Part shown: piece after piece, positions 37,155 to 46,405 of the stretch
Layout: every line of letters starts with the position of its first letter
How positions within the stretch are numbered: position 1 is the stretch's first letter
Assembly: GCF_017377395.1 (NCBI RefSeq)
Contig: NZ_CP061800.1
Location: 1,798,001-1,862,000 of the forward strand
DNA from: Desulfonema magnum
GTDB lineage: Bacteria > Desulfobacterota > Desulfobacteria > Desulfobacterales > 4be13
Length of the DNA stretch: 64,000 nt
Reading direction: 5' to 3'
Position numbers and translations under genes: made by a program
The notes under the pieces: generated by a model
Database searches by the model: none
Told to the model about the DNA's origin: nothing
What the model saw: the letters and a program-made list of their open reading frames with translations, nothing else

Positions 37155-37613
37155 ATGAGCGAAAACAAAGCACCTGTTATTATCGGGAGTGATCATGCCG
37201 CATACTGGCTGAAGGAAAAAATAAAATCATATCTTACTGAAAAATACGGTATATCTGTTGAGGATGCCGGTACTTATGGCGAAGACTCTGTTGATTATCC
37301 GGATTTCGGAATCAAGGTTTCGGATGCTGTCTCAACTGGCAGATTTGAGCGGGGAATTCTTCTCTGCGGCACCGGAATAGGCATGTCCATGGTTGCCAAT
37401 AAATTTTCCCATGTCAGGGCGGCGCTGTGCAATGATCTTTTTTCCGCTATGATGAGCAAACAGCACAACAACGCAAATATACTGGTCATGGGTGCCCGGG
37501 TGATCGGAGATATACTTGCCATGAAAATCGTGGATACCTGGCTTGAGACACCGTTTGAGGGAGGACGACACCAGGCACGGTTGGAAAAATTTGACAGTAT
37601 GGGCCGCCACTGA
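37155..37613 (+). CDS. rpiB: Ribose 5-phosphate isomerase B
   Basis: This 152-residue RpiB/LacAB-family isomerase interconverts ribose 5-phosphate and ribulose 5-phosphate. It contains IIGSDHAAYWLK, the DYPDFG motif, the catalytic Cys region GILLCGTGIGMSM and NILVMGARVIG. Its glyA neighbour downstream is co-directional with a 96-bp gap that holds a small hairpin (CTTCCGA...TCGGAAG). Pairing of rpiB and glyA is common in bacteria, so cotranscription is likely. Confidence 0.95.
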   Translation: MSENKAPVIIGSDHAAYWLKEKIKSYLTEKYGISVEDAGTYGEDSVDYPDFGIKVSDAVSTGRFERGILLCGTGIGMSMVANKFSHVRAALCNDLFSAMMSKQHNNANILVMGARVIGDILAMKIVDTWLETPFEGGRHQARLEKFDSMGRH

Positions 37614-37709
37614 TTATAAATTAAAAACAAAGCAGGGCTTCCGAAGTTTCAGAGACATCGGAAGTCTGAATTTTATAATTTCCTATACAACTACAAAAAG
37701 GAAGAATCG

Positions 37710-38951
37710 TTGGACTTGAAATTTATTGAAAATACAGACCCCGATATCGCGGAAGTTATTGCTAACGAACTTAACAGACAGAAAAGCACCTTGGAGCTTA
37801 TCGCTTCGGAAAACATTGCCAGTCGGGCAGTTATGGCAGTTCAGGGAAGTGTGCTGACCAACAAATACGCGGAGGGGTATCCGGATAAGCGGTATTACGG
37901 CGGATGCGAATATGTTGATGTTGCTGAAAAACTGGCCATTGCCAGGGCAAAAGAACTTTTCAACGCGGAGTATGTCAATGTTCAGCCTCATTCGGGATCC
38001 CAGGCCAATATGGCTGTTTACTTTGCGCTTTTGGAACCAGGGGATACTGTTCTCGGCATGAATCTGTCCCATGGCGGTCATCTGACACACGGAAGCCCCG
38101 CGAGCTTCTCAGGAAAACTTTTCAATTTCGTTCACTACGGGGTCAGAGAAGATACCGGTGTTATTGATTATGAAGAAGTGGCCCGTCTTGCTGAAAAACA
38201 TAAGCCGAGAATGATTGTCACAGGTGCCAGCGCTTATCCGCGTATTATTGATTTTGAGGCCTTCGGGCAAATTGCCAAATCAGCGGGAGCTTATTTAATG
38301 GTTGATATGGCCCATATTGCCGGTCTGGTGGCAGCCGGTGTTCATCCTTCCCCGGTGCTGTTTGCGGATGTTGTCACCTCTACCACCCATAAAACCCTGA
38401 GAGGTCCGCGCGGGGGGCTGATTCTTTCAAAAGCAGAGCATGCAAAAAAACTGAGCAGCCAGATATTTCCCGGAATACAAGGGGGACCGCTCATGCATGT
38501 TATTGCAGCAAAGGCCCTTTCATTTAAAGAGGCGCTTGGTGAGTCTTTCAGAAACTACCAGACAGATATTCTTAAAAATGCAAAAACATTTGCAAAACAT
38601 CTGACAGAAGAAGACATAACACTGGTATCAGGCGGCACAGATAATCACATGATGCTTGCAGACCTGAGAAGGCTTGGCGTTACAGGGAAAGACGCAGAAG
38701 AAGCTTTGGGACGCGCAGGTATCACTGTCAACAAAAATTCCATTCCTTATGACACACAAAAGCCCTTTATAACAAGCGGTATCCGCATCGGCACGCCCGC
38801 GGTCACCACAAGAGGTATGAAACCGCCGGAAATGGCAGTTATCGCAAAACTGATTGTTGATGTGCTGAAAAATATGAATGACAACCGTGTGACAGAGCGT
38901 GTAAGAGGGAAAGTTCACGAAATCTGCGAAGCTTTTCCTATTTATCAATGA
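37710..38951 (+). CDS. glyA: Serine hydroxymethyltransferase
   Basis: This 413-residue PLP enzyme converts serine plus tetrahydrofolate to glycine plus methylene-tetrahydrofolate, supplying FolD. It has [25 protein letters not shown], the substrate-site [15 protein letters not shown], the PLP lysine in [16 protein letters not shown] and [10 protein letters not shown]. The start is a TTG at 37710 with AAGGAAG upstream. All family landmarks are present. Confidence 0.97.
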   Translation: MDLKFIENTDPDIAEVIANELNRQKSTLELIASENIASRAVMAVQGSVLTNKYAEGYPDKRYYGGCEYVDVAEKLAIARAKELFNAEYVNVQPHSGSQANMAVYFALLEPGDTVLGMNLSHGGHLTHGSPASFSGKLFNFVHYGVREDTGVIDYEEVARLAEKHKPRMIVTGASAYPRIIDFEAFGQIAKSAGAYLMVDMAHIAGLVAAGVHPSPVLFADVVTSTTHKTLRGPRGGLILSKAEHAKKLSSQIFPGIQGGPLMHVIAAKALSFKEALGESFRNYQTDILKNAKTFAKHLTEEDITLVSGGTDNHMMLADLRRLGVTGKDAEEALGRAGITVNKNSIPYDTQKPFITSGIRIGTPAVTTRGMKPPEMAVIAKLIVDVLKNMNDNRVTERVRGKVHEICEAFPIYQ

Positions 38952-39742
38952 TCCGTCATAAGGTCCGTTCTGAACAAATACGGACAGCCAAAACAGCACA
39001 GGCTGTTGAAGCCCCTGTTCGGCTGAGTTTCCGGCGATATTGCCAGATTCGGGAAAATTTTTCCGAGTCACCCGGAGAGAAACCGGAGGGCTTGGGGCTG
39101 ATGCGTCCGGACGACGGAAGATTGTTCAGCCTGAGTTATAAAAACAGGTTCGGATTTTTTCGGAGTGACACCTGTCAGTACACTTAATAAATGTAAGGCA
39201 GTTACAGATAAATAAACCAAGTGTCTAACCATATGTTAGGCGATATCTGAACGGGAAACAAACCCGGTTTTTTCCCGGAATGATCCGCGGTCCGTGACGG
39301 AAAATTTCGAGTTTCTCCGCAGTTCGCAGAAGAAAACATGTAAGTATCTCAGCAAAACTTTTGTACCTAAATTATAATGTGAAATGTTGAACTAACAAAT
39401 ATCAGCTTCAATAAAAATGGCACAAAATATTTGATGAAGTACTTATAAAAAACTTTTGATCGGGCATTTAAAAGGTCGATTTCCGGAAAAAAAATATTTT
39501 TCACTTCACAGTTCCGGGTTCAGGCGATGTGACATCGCCCGAACCCGGAACTGTGAATTTTTTCAAGCTGCTGACTATTTGTAAACCATAATGAGCTTTG
39601 ATTTGAGACGTGTTAAGTATGATACGCTTTATAGCTGTAAACCACCTGCTGCATGCCATGATGCAATCAATGACCACCAATGATCTTTGACCCCGAAAAG
39701 GTGTTGAGACGCTGAGTACCTGGAGAGCAGGGGGGAGAATTT
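38952..39742. other. Long intergenic region with element remnants and an nrdR leader
   Basis: At 39240-39350 lies a degraded palindrome with AAACCCGGTTTTTTCCCGG and an end AAGTATCTCAGCAAAACTTT, related to the TAAGTACCTGAGCAAAA family. The last 160 bp before nrdR is less repetitive and could fold: CCACCTGCT near 39642 can pair with AGCAGGGGGG near 39726. That leader idea is speculative. No convincing gene is present. Confidence 0.45.
39504..39557. repeat. Perfect inverted repeat TTCACAGTTCCGGGTTCAGG
   Basis: Arms of about 25 bp (TTCACAGTTCCGGG... with GGCGATGT near the centre). Related GTTCCGCCTTTAGGCG sequences occur at 43598-43616 and 48425-48479. Confidence 0.8.
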
Positions 39743-40198
39743 ATGAAATGTCCGTTTTGTGGAGAAATTGATAACAAGGTCGTTGACTCCAGACTGAACA
39801 AAGAGAGGAATGCCATTCGCAGACGCAGGGAATGTCTTGTATGCAGCAGGCGATTTACAACATATGAACGCCTTGAAGAAATCCCTATCATGATTATTAA
39901 AAAAGACGGACGCAGGGAGCTTTTCAGCCGTGACAAGGTCCGTTCAGGTATTCAGAGAGCCTGTGAAAAACGGAATATCAGCATGAACGTCATTGAAGAA
40001 TTCCTTGACGAATTGGAACGTGATCTCAGAGAAACTGGTGAGAAAGAAATCCCTTCCTCCGCCATCGGTGAAAAAGCAATGGAAAAACTCCATGAAATAG
40101 ACGGTATTGCATATGTAAGGTTTGCATCAGTTTACAGAGAATTCAAAGATGTAAATGATTTTGTTTCAGAATTGAAAAGTCTTTCAAACAAAGAATAA
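39743..40198 (+). CDS. nrdR: Transcriptional repressor NrdR
   Basis: This 151-residue regulator of ribonucleotide reductase genes has an N-terminal zinc ribbon (CPFCG at 3-7 and [15 protein letters not shown] at 31-45) and an ATP-cone domain ([20 protein letters not shown] onward). GGGGGAGAATTT precedes the ATG. It leads a group nrdR-ribD-ribE-ribBA, an order common in proteobacteria. No nrd genes are in the window. Confidence 0.97.
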   Translation: MKCPFCGEIDNKVVDSRLNKERNAIRRRRECLVCSRRFTTYERLEEIPIMIIKKDGRRELFSRDKVRSGIQRACEKRNISMNVIEEFLDELERDLRETGEKEIPSSAIGEKAMEKLHEIDGIAYVRFASVYREFKDVNDFVSELKSLSNKE

Positions 40199-40228
40199 AA
40201 ATCACCAATCACAAATGGCAGATCACAA

Positions 40229-41332
40229 ATGAAAACTCACAAAGATTTTATGAAAATGGCGCTCAACCTTGCTGCAAAAGGAGAGGGATTCACATCTCCC
40301 AATCCCATGGTCGGGGCCGTAGTTGTAAAGGACAATATTGTTATAGGAAAGGGATATCATGAGGCCGTGGGAAAGGCCCATGCGGAAGTCAACGCCATTG
40401 ATGATGCGGGCAGTGCTGCAAAGGGAGCGGTTCTTTATGTGACCCTTGAACCTTGCAATCATACCGGACGCACCCCGCCCTGTACGGAAAAAATTCTCGG
40501 AGCCGGGATAAGGCAGGTCGTGGTTGCCATGAATGATCCCAACCCCGATGTGACAGGGGGGGGAAATGATTATTTAAAAAGCCATGGCGTGGATGTGATA
40601 TCGGGGATATGTGAAGATGAAGCCAAAAAACTGAACGAAGTTTTTATAAAATATATCAGGACAAAGCGGCCATTTGTGCTTTTAAAATGTGCAATGACTT
40701 TGGACGGGCGTATCGCCGCCAGAACCGGAGATTCCAAATGGGTTTCAGGAGAAGCGTCCAGAAAGTTCGTACACAGGCTTCGCCATGCAACAGATGCCAT
40801 CATGGTCGGTATTGGCACGGTAAAAAACGATGATCCGAGTCTGACAACCCGTTTGGATGATATGAAGGGGAGTGATCCCACAAGAATCATTTTGGATACC
40901 CATCTTTCCATTCCTCAGAACGCAAAGATGTTGCGGTCTGATTCTGATGCGGATACACTTATTATAACTGGTGATTCTGTTTCAGCAGACAAAAGAGCCG
41001 GAATCGAAAAAAACAAAAATGTCCGGGTGGTTGAATCCCCTCTTAAAAACGGGGTGATTGATCTTGACTTGTTAATGGACAGACTGGGAGCAATGGGGGT
41101 CACAAGTCTCCTTATAGAAGGAGGCGGCAACGTAATTGCATCCGCGATGAAAGCGGGAATTATTGACAAAATCAACTTTTTCTATGCCCCCAAAATTCTG
41201 GGCGGAGACGACGGCATCCCCGTATGTAAAGGTCCGGGCCCCGATCTGATGAGCGATTCCGCACCCGTGAAAAATATTAATGTTCGGCGATTCGGTGATG
41301 ATATTATGATAGAAGGGTATATAGATAATTGA
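40229..41332 (+). CDS. ribD: Bifunctional riboflavin deaminase-reductase RibD
   Basis: This 367-residue protein performs the second and third steps of riboflavin synthesis. Its deaminase domain has zinc ligands in HAEVNAI and TLEPCNHTGRTPPC; the reductase domain starts near residue 148 with PFVLLKCAMTLDGRIAA and has SLLIEGGGNV. The ATG follows a short TCACAAATG repeat remnant and no clear ribosome-binding site. A 7-bp array begins at the stop codon. Confidence 0.96.
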   Translation: MKTHKDFMKMALNLAAKGEGFTSPNPMVGAVVVKDNIVIGKGYHEAVGKAHAEVNAIDDAGSAAKGAVLYVTLEPCNHTGRTPPCTEKILGAGIRQVVVAMNDPNPDVTGGGNDYLKSHGVDVISGICEDEAKKLNEVFIKYIRTKRPFVLLKCAMTLDGRIAARTGDSKWVSGEASRKFVHRLRHATDAIMVGIGTVKNDDPSLTTRLDDMKGSDPTRIILDTHLSIPQNAKMLRSDSDADTLIITGDSVSADKRAGIEKNKNVRVVESPLKNGVIDLDLLMDRLGAMGVTSLLIEGGGNVIASAMKAGIIDKINFFYAPKILGGDDGIPVCKGPGPDLMSDSAPVKNINVRRFGDDIMIEGYIDN

Positions 41333-41361
41333 TAATTGATAATTGATAATTGATAATTATC
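41328..41361. repeat. 7-bp AATTGAT array between ribD and ribE
   Basis: Five copies of GATAATT start inside the ribD stop (the last residue and stop are array-encoded) and run to 22 bp before the ribE start. Confidence 0.88.
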
Positions 41362-41382
41362 AATTCCCAGACGGGGGTATTC

Positions 41383-42030
41383 ATGTTTACAGGAATTATT
41401 GAGGGGCTGGGAACCATAACAAGCATACAGTCCTCCGGTCAGAGCAGGCGTCTGTCTTTAGAGGCTGATTTTATTCTTGACAATACAAAAATCGGTGACA
41501 GCATTGCTGTGAGCGGGGCTTGTCTGACAGCGGTGACGCTTGAGGGGAAACAGTTCAAAGCAGATGTGTCACCTGAAACTCTCGGGATGACAACTTTTGG
41601 CAAAGCAAAGGTCGGGGACCGTGTCAATCTTGAGCGCGCACTCCGTCTTTCTGACCGTCTGGATGGTCATCTTGTTTCAGGACATATTGACGGCACAGGT
41701 ATTCTCAAACATCGCAAAATCACAGACAACGCCATTATTATCACCATCGGAGTGTCTGAATCTCTTTCCCGCTATATGATAAAAAAAGGCTCGGTCGCGG
41801 TGGATGGTATCAGTCTGACGATTAACGACTGTGACCCCTACAGCTTCAGCGTAAGTATCATCCCGCATACCGCCAAGCTGACCACCATTGGCTTTAAAAA
41901 AATCGGCGATCCTGTCAATATCGAAACTGACATGATCGGAAAATATGTTGAACAATTTGTCACAGGAAAAAAAGAAACCGGGCAATCATCTGTTGACATG
42001 GCGTTTTTAGCAAAAAACGGGTTCTTGTAA
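41383..42030 (+). CDS. ribE: Riboflavin synthase alpha chain
   Basis: This 215-residue enzyme dismutates two 6,7-dimethyl-8-ribityllumazine into riboflavin and a pyrimidine. It has the family start MFTGIIEGLGTI and two lumazine-binding halves, each with a KIGDSIAVSGACLT or KKGSVAVDGISLT signature. The ATG at 41383 is the conserved start; GGGGG lies before it. It is followed by ribBA after 85 bp. Confidence 0.96.
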   Translation: MFTGIIEGLGTITSIQSSGQSRRLSLEADFILDNTKIGDSIAVSGACLTAVTLEGKQFKADVSPETLGMTTFGKAKVGDRVNLERALRLSDRLDGHLVSGHIDGTGILKHRKITDNAIIITIGVSESLSRYMIKKGSVAVDGISLTINDCDPYSFSVSIIPHTAKLTTIGFKKIGDPVNIETDMIGKYVEQFVTGKKETGQSSVDMAFLAKNGFL

Positions 42031-42115
42031 AAAAGATGAGCGGCAAGGAAACCCGGGTTTTTGTTTTGTACACAGTTCAACTATTTAATTCTAAAGGAGA
42101 TAAAATAAAAAAACA

Positions 42116-43333
42116 ATGCCACTGATTACAATTGAAGAAGCGATTAAAGAAATCAGGGACGGCCGCATGGTCATCCTGGTGGATGATGAAGATCGTGAAA
42201 ATGAAGGCGATCTCACGATGGCCGCTGAAAAGGTTACGCCTGAGGCCATTAATTTTATGGCAAAATATGGACGGGGGCTTATCTGTCTTTCCATGACAGG
42301 GGAGAAGATTGATTCTCTCGAACTTCCGCTGATGGTTGAAAAGAACACGTCACAGTTTCATACGGGATTTACGGTATCCGTGGAAGCAAGGAAAGGCGTG
42401 ACAACAGGAATATCAGCAGCAGACCGTTCCACCACAATTCTTACAGCCGTGGCTGACGATGCCAAACCAGGCGATCTTGTCAGACCAGGACATATTTTTC
42501 CTTTAAGGGCAAGAAACGGAGGGGTCATGGTACGGGCAGGCCAGACAGAAGGGTCTGTGGATCTTGCACGTCTTGCCGGTCTGAACCCCTCGGGTGTGAT
42601 TTGTGAAATCATGGACGATGACGGGACAATGGCCAGAATGCCGTCACTTGAGAAATTCAGTGAGGAACATGGTATTGGCATCTGTACCATTGCGGATATG
42701 ATTGAATACCGGATGCGTACCGAGTCGTTTGTGTATCAGTCTGCCCCGGAAATTAGTATTCCCACGGCACACGCCGGGGATTTTAAAATTCGTGTCTATG
42801 AGAGCGATTTGGATAATCTGCTCCATATCGTTCTGATCAAAGGTGAAATTGACCCGGAGAAACCAGTGCTTGTCCGCGTCCATTCCGAATGTATGACAGG
42901 AGACATCTTCACTTCAATGCGATGTGACTGCGGCGATCAGCTACATAAGGCAATGGATATGATGGATAAGGAAGGATCCGGTGTGCTTGTTTATCTCCGA
43001 CAGGAAGGACGGGGTATCGGTCTTGTGAACAAGCTGAAAGCTTATGCATTGCAGGATCAGGGTCTTGACACGGTTGAGGCGAATGTAGAGCTCGGATTCA
43101 AAGACGATTTGAGAGATTACGGCATCGGCGCTCAGATTTTGGCTGCCGTGGGCGTTAAAAAAATGCGGCTTATGACAAACAATCCAAAAAAAATGGTAGG
43201 GCTTGAGGGATACGGTCTCAGCGTTGTGGAACAAGTTCCCATTGAAATCCCGCCGAATGAGTTCAATCAGTGCTACCTTGAATGCAAAAAATTGAAAATG
43301 GGACATCTGCTGAATATTGACGCAAATCCCTGA
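42116..43333 (+). CDS. ribBA: Bifunctional DHBP synthase / GTP cyclohydrolase II
   Basis: This 405-residue fusion supplies both riboflavin precursors. The RibB half (1-200) has [17 protein letters not shown] and GHIFPLRAR; the RibA half has [20 protein letters not shown] with zinc cysteines, [10 protein letters not shown] and [14 protein letters not shown] lies 16 bp before the ATG. The usual next gene ribH is absent; a palindromic repeat follows at once, its first bases overlapping the stop codon. Confidence 0.97.
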   Translation: MPLITIEEAIKEIRDGRMVILVDDEDRENEGDLTMAAEKVTPEAINFMAKYGRGLICLSMTGEKIDSLELPLMVEKNTSQFHTGFTVSVEARKGVTTGISAADRSTTILTAVADDAKPGDLVRPGHIFPLRARNGGVMVRAGQTEGSVDLARLAGLNPSGVICEIMDDDGTMARMPSLEKFSEEHGIGICTIADMIEYRMRTESFVYQSAPEISIPTAHAGDFKIRVYESDLDNLLHIVLIKGEIDPEKPVLVRVHSECMTGDIFTSMRCDCGDQLHKAMDMMDKEGSGVLVYLRQEGRGIGLVNKLKAYALQDQGLDTVEANVELGFKDDLRDYGIGAQILAAVGVKKMRLMTNNPKKMVGLEGYGLSVVEQVPIEIPPNEFNQCYLECKKLKMGHLLNIDANP

Positions 43334-43460
43334 GAATTGAGTTTTCCTTCGAACGGCGGAGAAACCCCGGCTTTTTCCTGCAAAGGAGAGTGTATCATCC
43401 CGGAAAAAACCCGGGTTTCTTTTCCGGGAAGATATCAAAAAACTTATGGTCTGCTACTTA
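43332..43460. repeat. Degenerate copy of the TAAGTACCTGAGCAAAA element
   Basis: The core AAACCCCGGCTTTTTCC ... AAAAAACCCGGGTTTC and right end AAACTTATGGTCTGCTACTT match the copy at 52824-52970. The left end is degraded. Confidence 0.65.
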
Positions 43461-43720
43461 TCTTTTGATGGCTGGTTGCCAGTTGCCGCCAGAAACCGGG
43501 CAACTGACAACCAGCAGTTTTTTTGATTGTTCTTGCTGATCCTGACTCCTGATTTGTTACAACATTATGTCTGTTTTTCAATATAAGGCGAATACATAGT
43601 TCCGCCTTTAGGCGATGTGCGAGACCGTCTGAACGCTGAACCGCGAACTGAAAAAAGCCGAAAATCGCCTAAACGGTCATGTCCCCGGAGTCAGAACAAA
43701 ACATGAACATTTCAAAATTT

Positions 43721-44022
43721 TTCCTAACACCTAACACCTAACACCTGGGGTGATGAAAATGTCACAAACCGGGCTGACAATTGCGATCCCATTTTTATTC
43801 CGCAAATTTTTTATGACTTAAAAATCAGGCGGTTAAAAAATGCGGGGAACAAAAACGGGATCAGCTTTTTCAGAGCCTTGGAAACATTTTCATCACCCCA
43901 CCTAACACCTAACACTTAACACTTAACATTTAACACCTAACACCTAACACCTAACACTTAACACTTAACATTTAACACCTAACACTTAACACCTAACACC
44001 TAACACTTAACACCTGACACCT
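43721..44022. repeat. 7-bp TAACACC array interrupted by a MITE
   Basis: TAACACC/TAACACT units run from 43721 to 43745 and from 43901 to 44022, separated by the 155-bp MITE. The array ends 4 bp before the aat start, so aat has no normal ribosome-binding site. Confidence 0.9.
43746..43900. mobile_element. 155-bp MITE, copy B (inverted to copy A)
   Basis: Same length and ends as 18024-18178, in opposite orientation, with about four mismatches. The flanks repeat CCTAACACC (43737-43745 and 43901-43909). The 7-bp array changes phase by two bases across the element, as expected for a 9-bp duplication. Confidence 0.88.
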
Positions 44023-44025
44023 TTT

Positions 44026-44712
44026 ATGACTGTTTTTCTTTTATCTGATAAAATAGGATTTCCTCCGCCCCATCTGGCTGAAAAAGACGGTTTGCTGGCC
44101 ATTGGCGGTGATCTGAGCGAGAAGCGTCTGATCCTTGCCTATCGAATGGGAATTTTTCCGTGGTACTCAGACGATGAACCGCTCATATGGTGGTCGCCTG
44201 ATCCCCGTCTTGTGCTGTATCCCCGGGAAATCCGGGTTTCAAAAAGGCTGAAAAGAACGATCCGAAAAGGTGATTTTCATGTGACAATGGATCTGGCTTT
44301 TCCCGAGGTCATCACCGCGTGTGCGGAACTGAGAAAACAGAAAGGCGAGGGAACCTGGATTGTTGACGGGATGATTGAGGCTTACTGCAAACTCCATGAA
44401 TCCGGCTTTGCTCATTCTGTTGAAGCGTGGTATGGCGGAGAGCTGGCTGGCGGATTGTACGGTGTCTCCCTGGGAAAATGTTTTTTCGGAGAATCAATGT
44501 TTGCCCGTGTCAGCAATGCCTCAAAAGTGGCGTTTGTCAGGCTTGTCAAATATCTTGAGGCATTGTCATTTGATATGATAGACTGCCAGGTGACAACGGA
44601 TCATCTGCTGCGGTTCGGGGCAAGAGAGATACCGAGAAAGCGTTTTCTGCGAGAGCTTGAGAAATCTTTGCGGACACCGACGATAAAAGGGAAATGGCAT
44701 TTTTATGTTTGA
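44026..44712 (+). CDS. aat: Leucyl/phenylalanyl-tRNA-protein transferase
   Basis: This 228-residue enzyme attaches Leu or Phe to N-terminal Lys or Arg of proteins and so marks them for ClpS/ClpAP in the N-end rule. It has FPPPHLAEKDGLLAIGGDL, YRMGIFPWYSDDEP, WWSPDPRLVL, GTWIVDGMIEAY and GLYGVSLGKCFFGESMF. All are diagnostic. The start lies 4 bp after a 7-bp array, without a Shine-Dalgarno sequence. Confidence 0.97.
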   Translation: MTVFLLSDKIGFPPPHLAEKDGLLAIGGDLSEKRLILAYRMGIFPWYSDDEPLIWWSPDPRLVLYPREIRVSKRLKRTIRKGDFHVTMDLAFPEVITACAELRKQKGEGTWIVDGMIEAYCKLHESGFAHSVEAWYGGELAGGLYGVSLGKCFFGESMFARVSNASKVAFVRLVKYLEALSFDMIDCQVTTDHLLRFGAREIPRKRFLRELEKSLRTPTIKGKWHFYV

Positions 44713-44776
44713 AAAATATGGAGGAATCCCAGCTTTTACACATACGGTCAAATCCCCTAACCCTTTACCATGAAAG

Positions 44777-45004
44777 TATAACTGAGAAGCCGGGTTTTTT
44801 AAGCGGATTTTTTTCATCTCCGGAGGTGAAAAACCCGGCTTCTTTTCATGAATATAACTGAGAAGCCGGGTTTTTTAAGCGGATTTTTTTCATCTCCGGA
44901 GGTGAAAAAACCGGCTTCTTTTCATGAATATAACTGAGAAGCCGGGTTTTTTAAGCGGATTTTTTTCATCTCCGGAGGTGAAAAAACCGGCTTCTTTTCA
45001 TGAA
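44777..45004. repeat. Three 76-bp tandem repeats with hairpins
   Basis: Units start at 44777, 44853 and 44929 and are almost identical. Each holds GAAGCCGGGTTTTTT and its complement around CATCTCCGGAGGTG, a strong hairpin. A single CTGATTATAACGGATT end follows at 45013. Confidence 0.9.
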
Positions 45005-45070
45005 TATTTAATCTGATTATAACGGATTTAGGGGATGACCAGCCAAGCCTCGTGGGGGCGGCATATTCGC

Positions 45071-45137
45071 TGTCTGGTCAAAGGGAGTCAGTTGTATCAT
45101 TTTCTGTACCTCCTTTCCTGAAAAGGCGAGCTGATAT
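45071..45137 (-). pseudogene. Fragment of a third Rpn-like paralogue
   Basis: Bases 45071-45115 repeat an internal part of the neighbouring gene (the stretch at about 45337-45380 ending CTGTACCTCCTTT) almost exactly. So a third copy once stood here and was mostly deleted. Confidence 0.65.
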
Positions 45138-45965
45138 TTATTTTGTCTGAGAATCCCGAAGCCTCTCGACTTCCTTCACGCTCAGTCCGCTTGCCCGGGA
45201 TATCTCTTTTACAGTAAGCTTTCCCATTGAAAGCAGAATCCGGGCCGTTTCTTTACTTCTTTTTTTCTCACCTTTTTTCTCACCTTTTTTCTCACCTTTT
45301 TTTTCAGCTAGTTGGATAAGCTCCTGGCCGGCAACCGTCTGGTCAAGGGGAGTCAGTTGTATCATTTTCTGTACCTCCTTTAAAGTAAGTTTTGGAAAAC
45401 GTTGAAGAACAGTATAAATCAGCAGCTCTGAGAGTTCTTTTGTCTCGTGTCCGGGCAGCTTCAGAGAGCGGATTTCCTGTTCCCAGCGGGGAACAAGCTC
45501 CTGAAGTTTCTTCTGATCCTCCTTTTTGCCGGAAAGAGTCAGGGGTTTCAGCACAGTCAGTGCGCCTGCTTTGTCCCCTATTGCCTCAAAACAGTCAGCC
45601 AGATTTTTCCGAATCATCTGACACGGAGGCGTGCATGACAGCATGGGGATTCCGGGATCATATTCCTCATCCAGAAAGAGGACAATCGCAATGAACGGTG
45701 TCCTGCTCCCGCTGCCTTCGTACCATGTGGCGATCTCCCGGAAAAGCCGCCAGTAGATGGCCGGATCATCATAGCCCTGAATCTCAAGAAAAATATACGG
45801 GCCGTCACCGTCCCTGCGTCTCAGAAAACCGTCAAAACGCTTTTCCGTAGTTTTCACAGTGATACTTTCAAAGACATACTGTCCCACAATTTTCAACTGA
45901 ACCAGTTGGAGCAGGCTCCGGGGGTCAAATCGGAACAGCTTGTAAAATAACGCATCTGTTTTCAT
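45138..45965 (-). CDS. Rpn/DUF2887-type putative PD-(D/E)xK nuclease, copy 1
   Basis: This 275-residue protein resembles the Rpn/DUF2887 group of transposase-like nucleases. The N-terminal nuclease-like core has TDALFYKLFRFDP, KRFDGFL (Asp) and YIFLEIQGYDDPAIYWR (E-x-Q, the family form of the catalytic strand). A helical middle follows, then a run of GEKK units (3.5 copies) and a C-terminal helix-turn-helix (LTVKEISRASGLSVKEVERL). Known Rpn proteins cleave DNA and promote recombination. It is about 90 percent identical by eye to the gene at 46406 and differs in GEKK count. Confidence 0.8.
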   Translation of the reverse strand: MKTDALFYKLFRFDPRSLLQLVQLKIVGQYVFESITVKTTEKRFDGFLRRRDGDGPYIFLEIQGYDDPAIYWRLFREIATWYEGSGSRTPFIAIVLFLDEEYDPGIPMLSCTPPCQMIRKNLADCFEAIGDKAGALTVLKPLTLSGKKEDQKKLQELVPRWEQEIRSLKLPGHETKELSELLIYTVLQRFPKLTLKEVQKMIQLTPLDQTVAGQELIQLAEKKGEKKGEKKGEKKRSKETARILLSMGKLTVKEISRASGLSVKEVERLRDSQTK

Positions 45966-45987
45966 TTATTCTTATCCTCTTATTTCA

Positions 45988-46050
45988 GGGTCCGTACTCA
46001 TCCACCATGCCCAAATCTTCAAAAGCATTTTTATCAAAGACCAAGCGCAT
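45988..46050 (-). pseudogene. Remnant of a Txe/YoeB-like toxin N-terminus
   Basis: The minus strand reads MRLVFDKNAFEDLG, and after a one-base shift WWMSTDP, matching the usual start of YoeB/Txe toxins. The rest is replaced by the leader of the Rpn-like gene (GAAATAAGAGGATAAG). Too short to be functional. Confidence 0.45.
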
Positions 46051-46193
46051 ATCTGGCCTCTTCCCAGATTCTGCCCCCGCTATTCTGTGGCATTTCTTTC
46101 CGGATCATCTGTCCGGCTTACTGAACTTATGTTTTCATGTTGCCCGAACCCTGATTAAAAGATTACAAAATTGGCAGGATTAAATATCTGTTT

Positions 46194-46296
46194 CTCGTTC
46201 CCATACGTTGCGTAGATATGCCTTCCGGACAACAAGCACGAGATGTCAGGACGCGAAGCGTCTGCCCTGCATTCCCACGCAAAGCGTGGGAACGAG
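46194..46296. repeat. Inverted repeat CTCGTTCCCA...TGGGAACGAG
   Basis: Imperfect arms (CTCGTTCCCATACGTTGCGT and its complement with AAAGCGTGGG) bound about 60 bp with a further AGGACGCGAAGCGTC hairpin. No gene is seen in the gap 46051-46405. Confidence 0.6.
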
Positions 46297-46405
46297 ATTG
46301 TTAATGAGATTGTTGACTGGATTGTTAAAGTTTTTTTCCAAACGGGAACGGGCATTTTCCTTTTCTTATCTGTTTTCCCTGTAGTTCTGAGCCTGAGCCT
46401 GATAT

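Noticed and set aside
38948..39187. 79-residue frame after glyA
   Set aside because: It overlaps the glyA end, has no ribosome-binding site and shows no recognisable feature.
43332..43460. Terminator for ribBA
   Set aside because: The hairpin belongs to a dispersed element family with other copies, so a dedicated terminator is not supported, though it may act as one.
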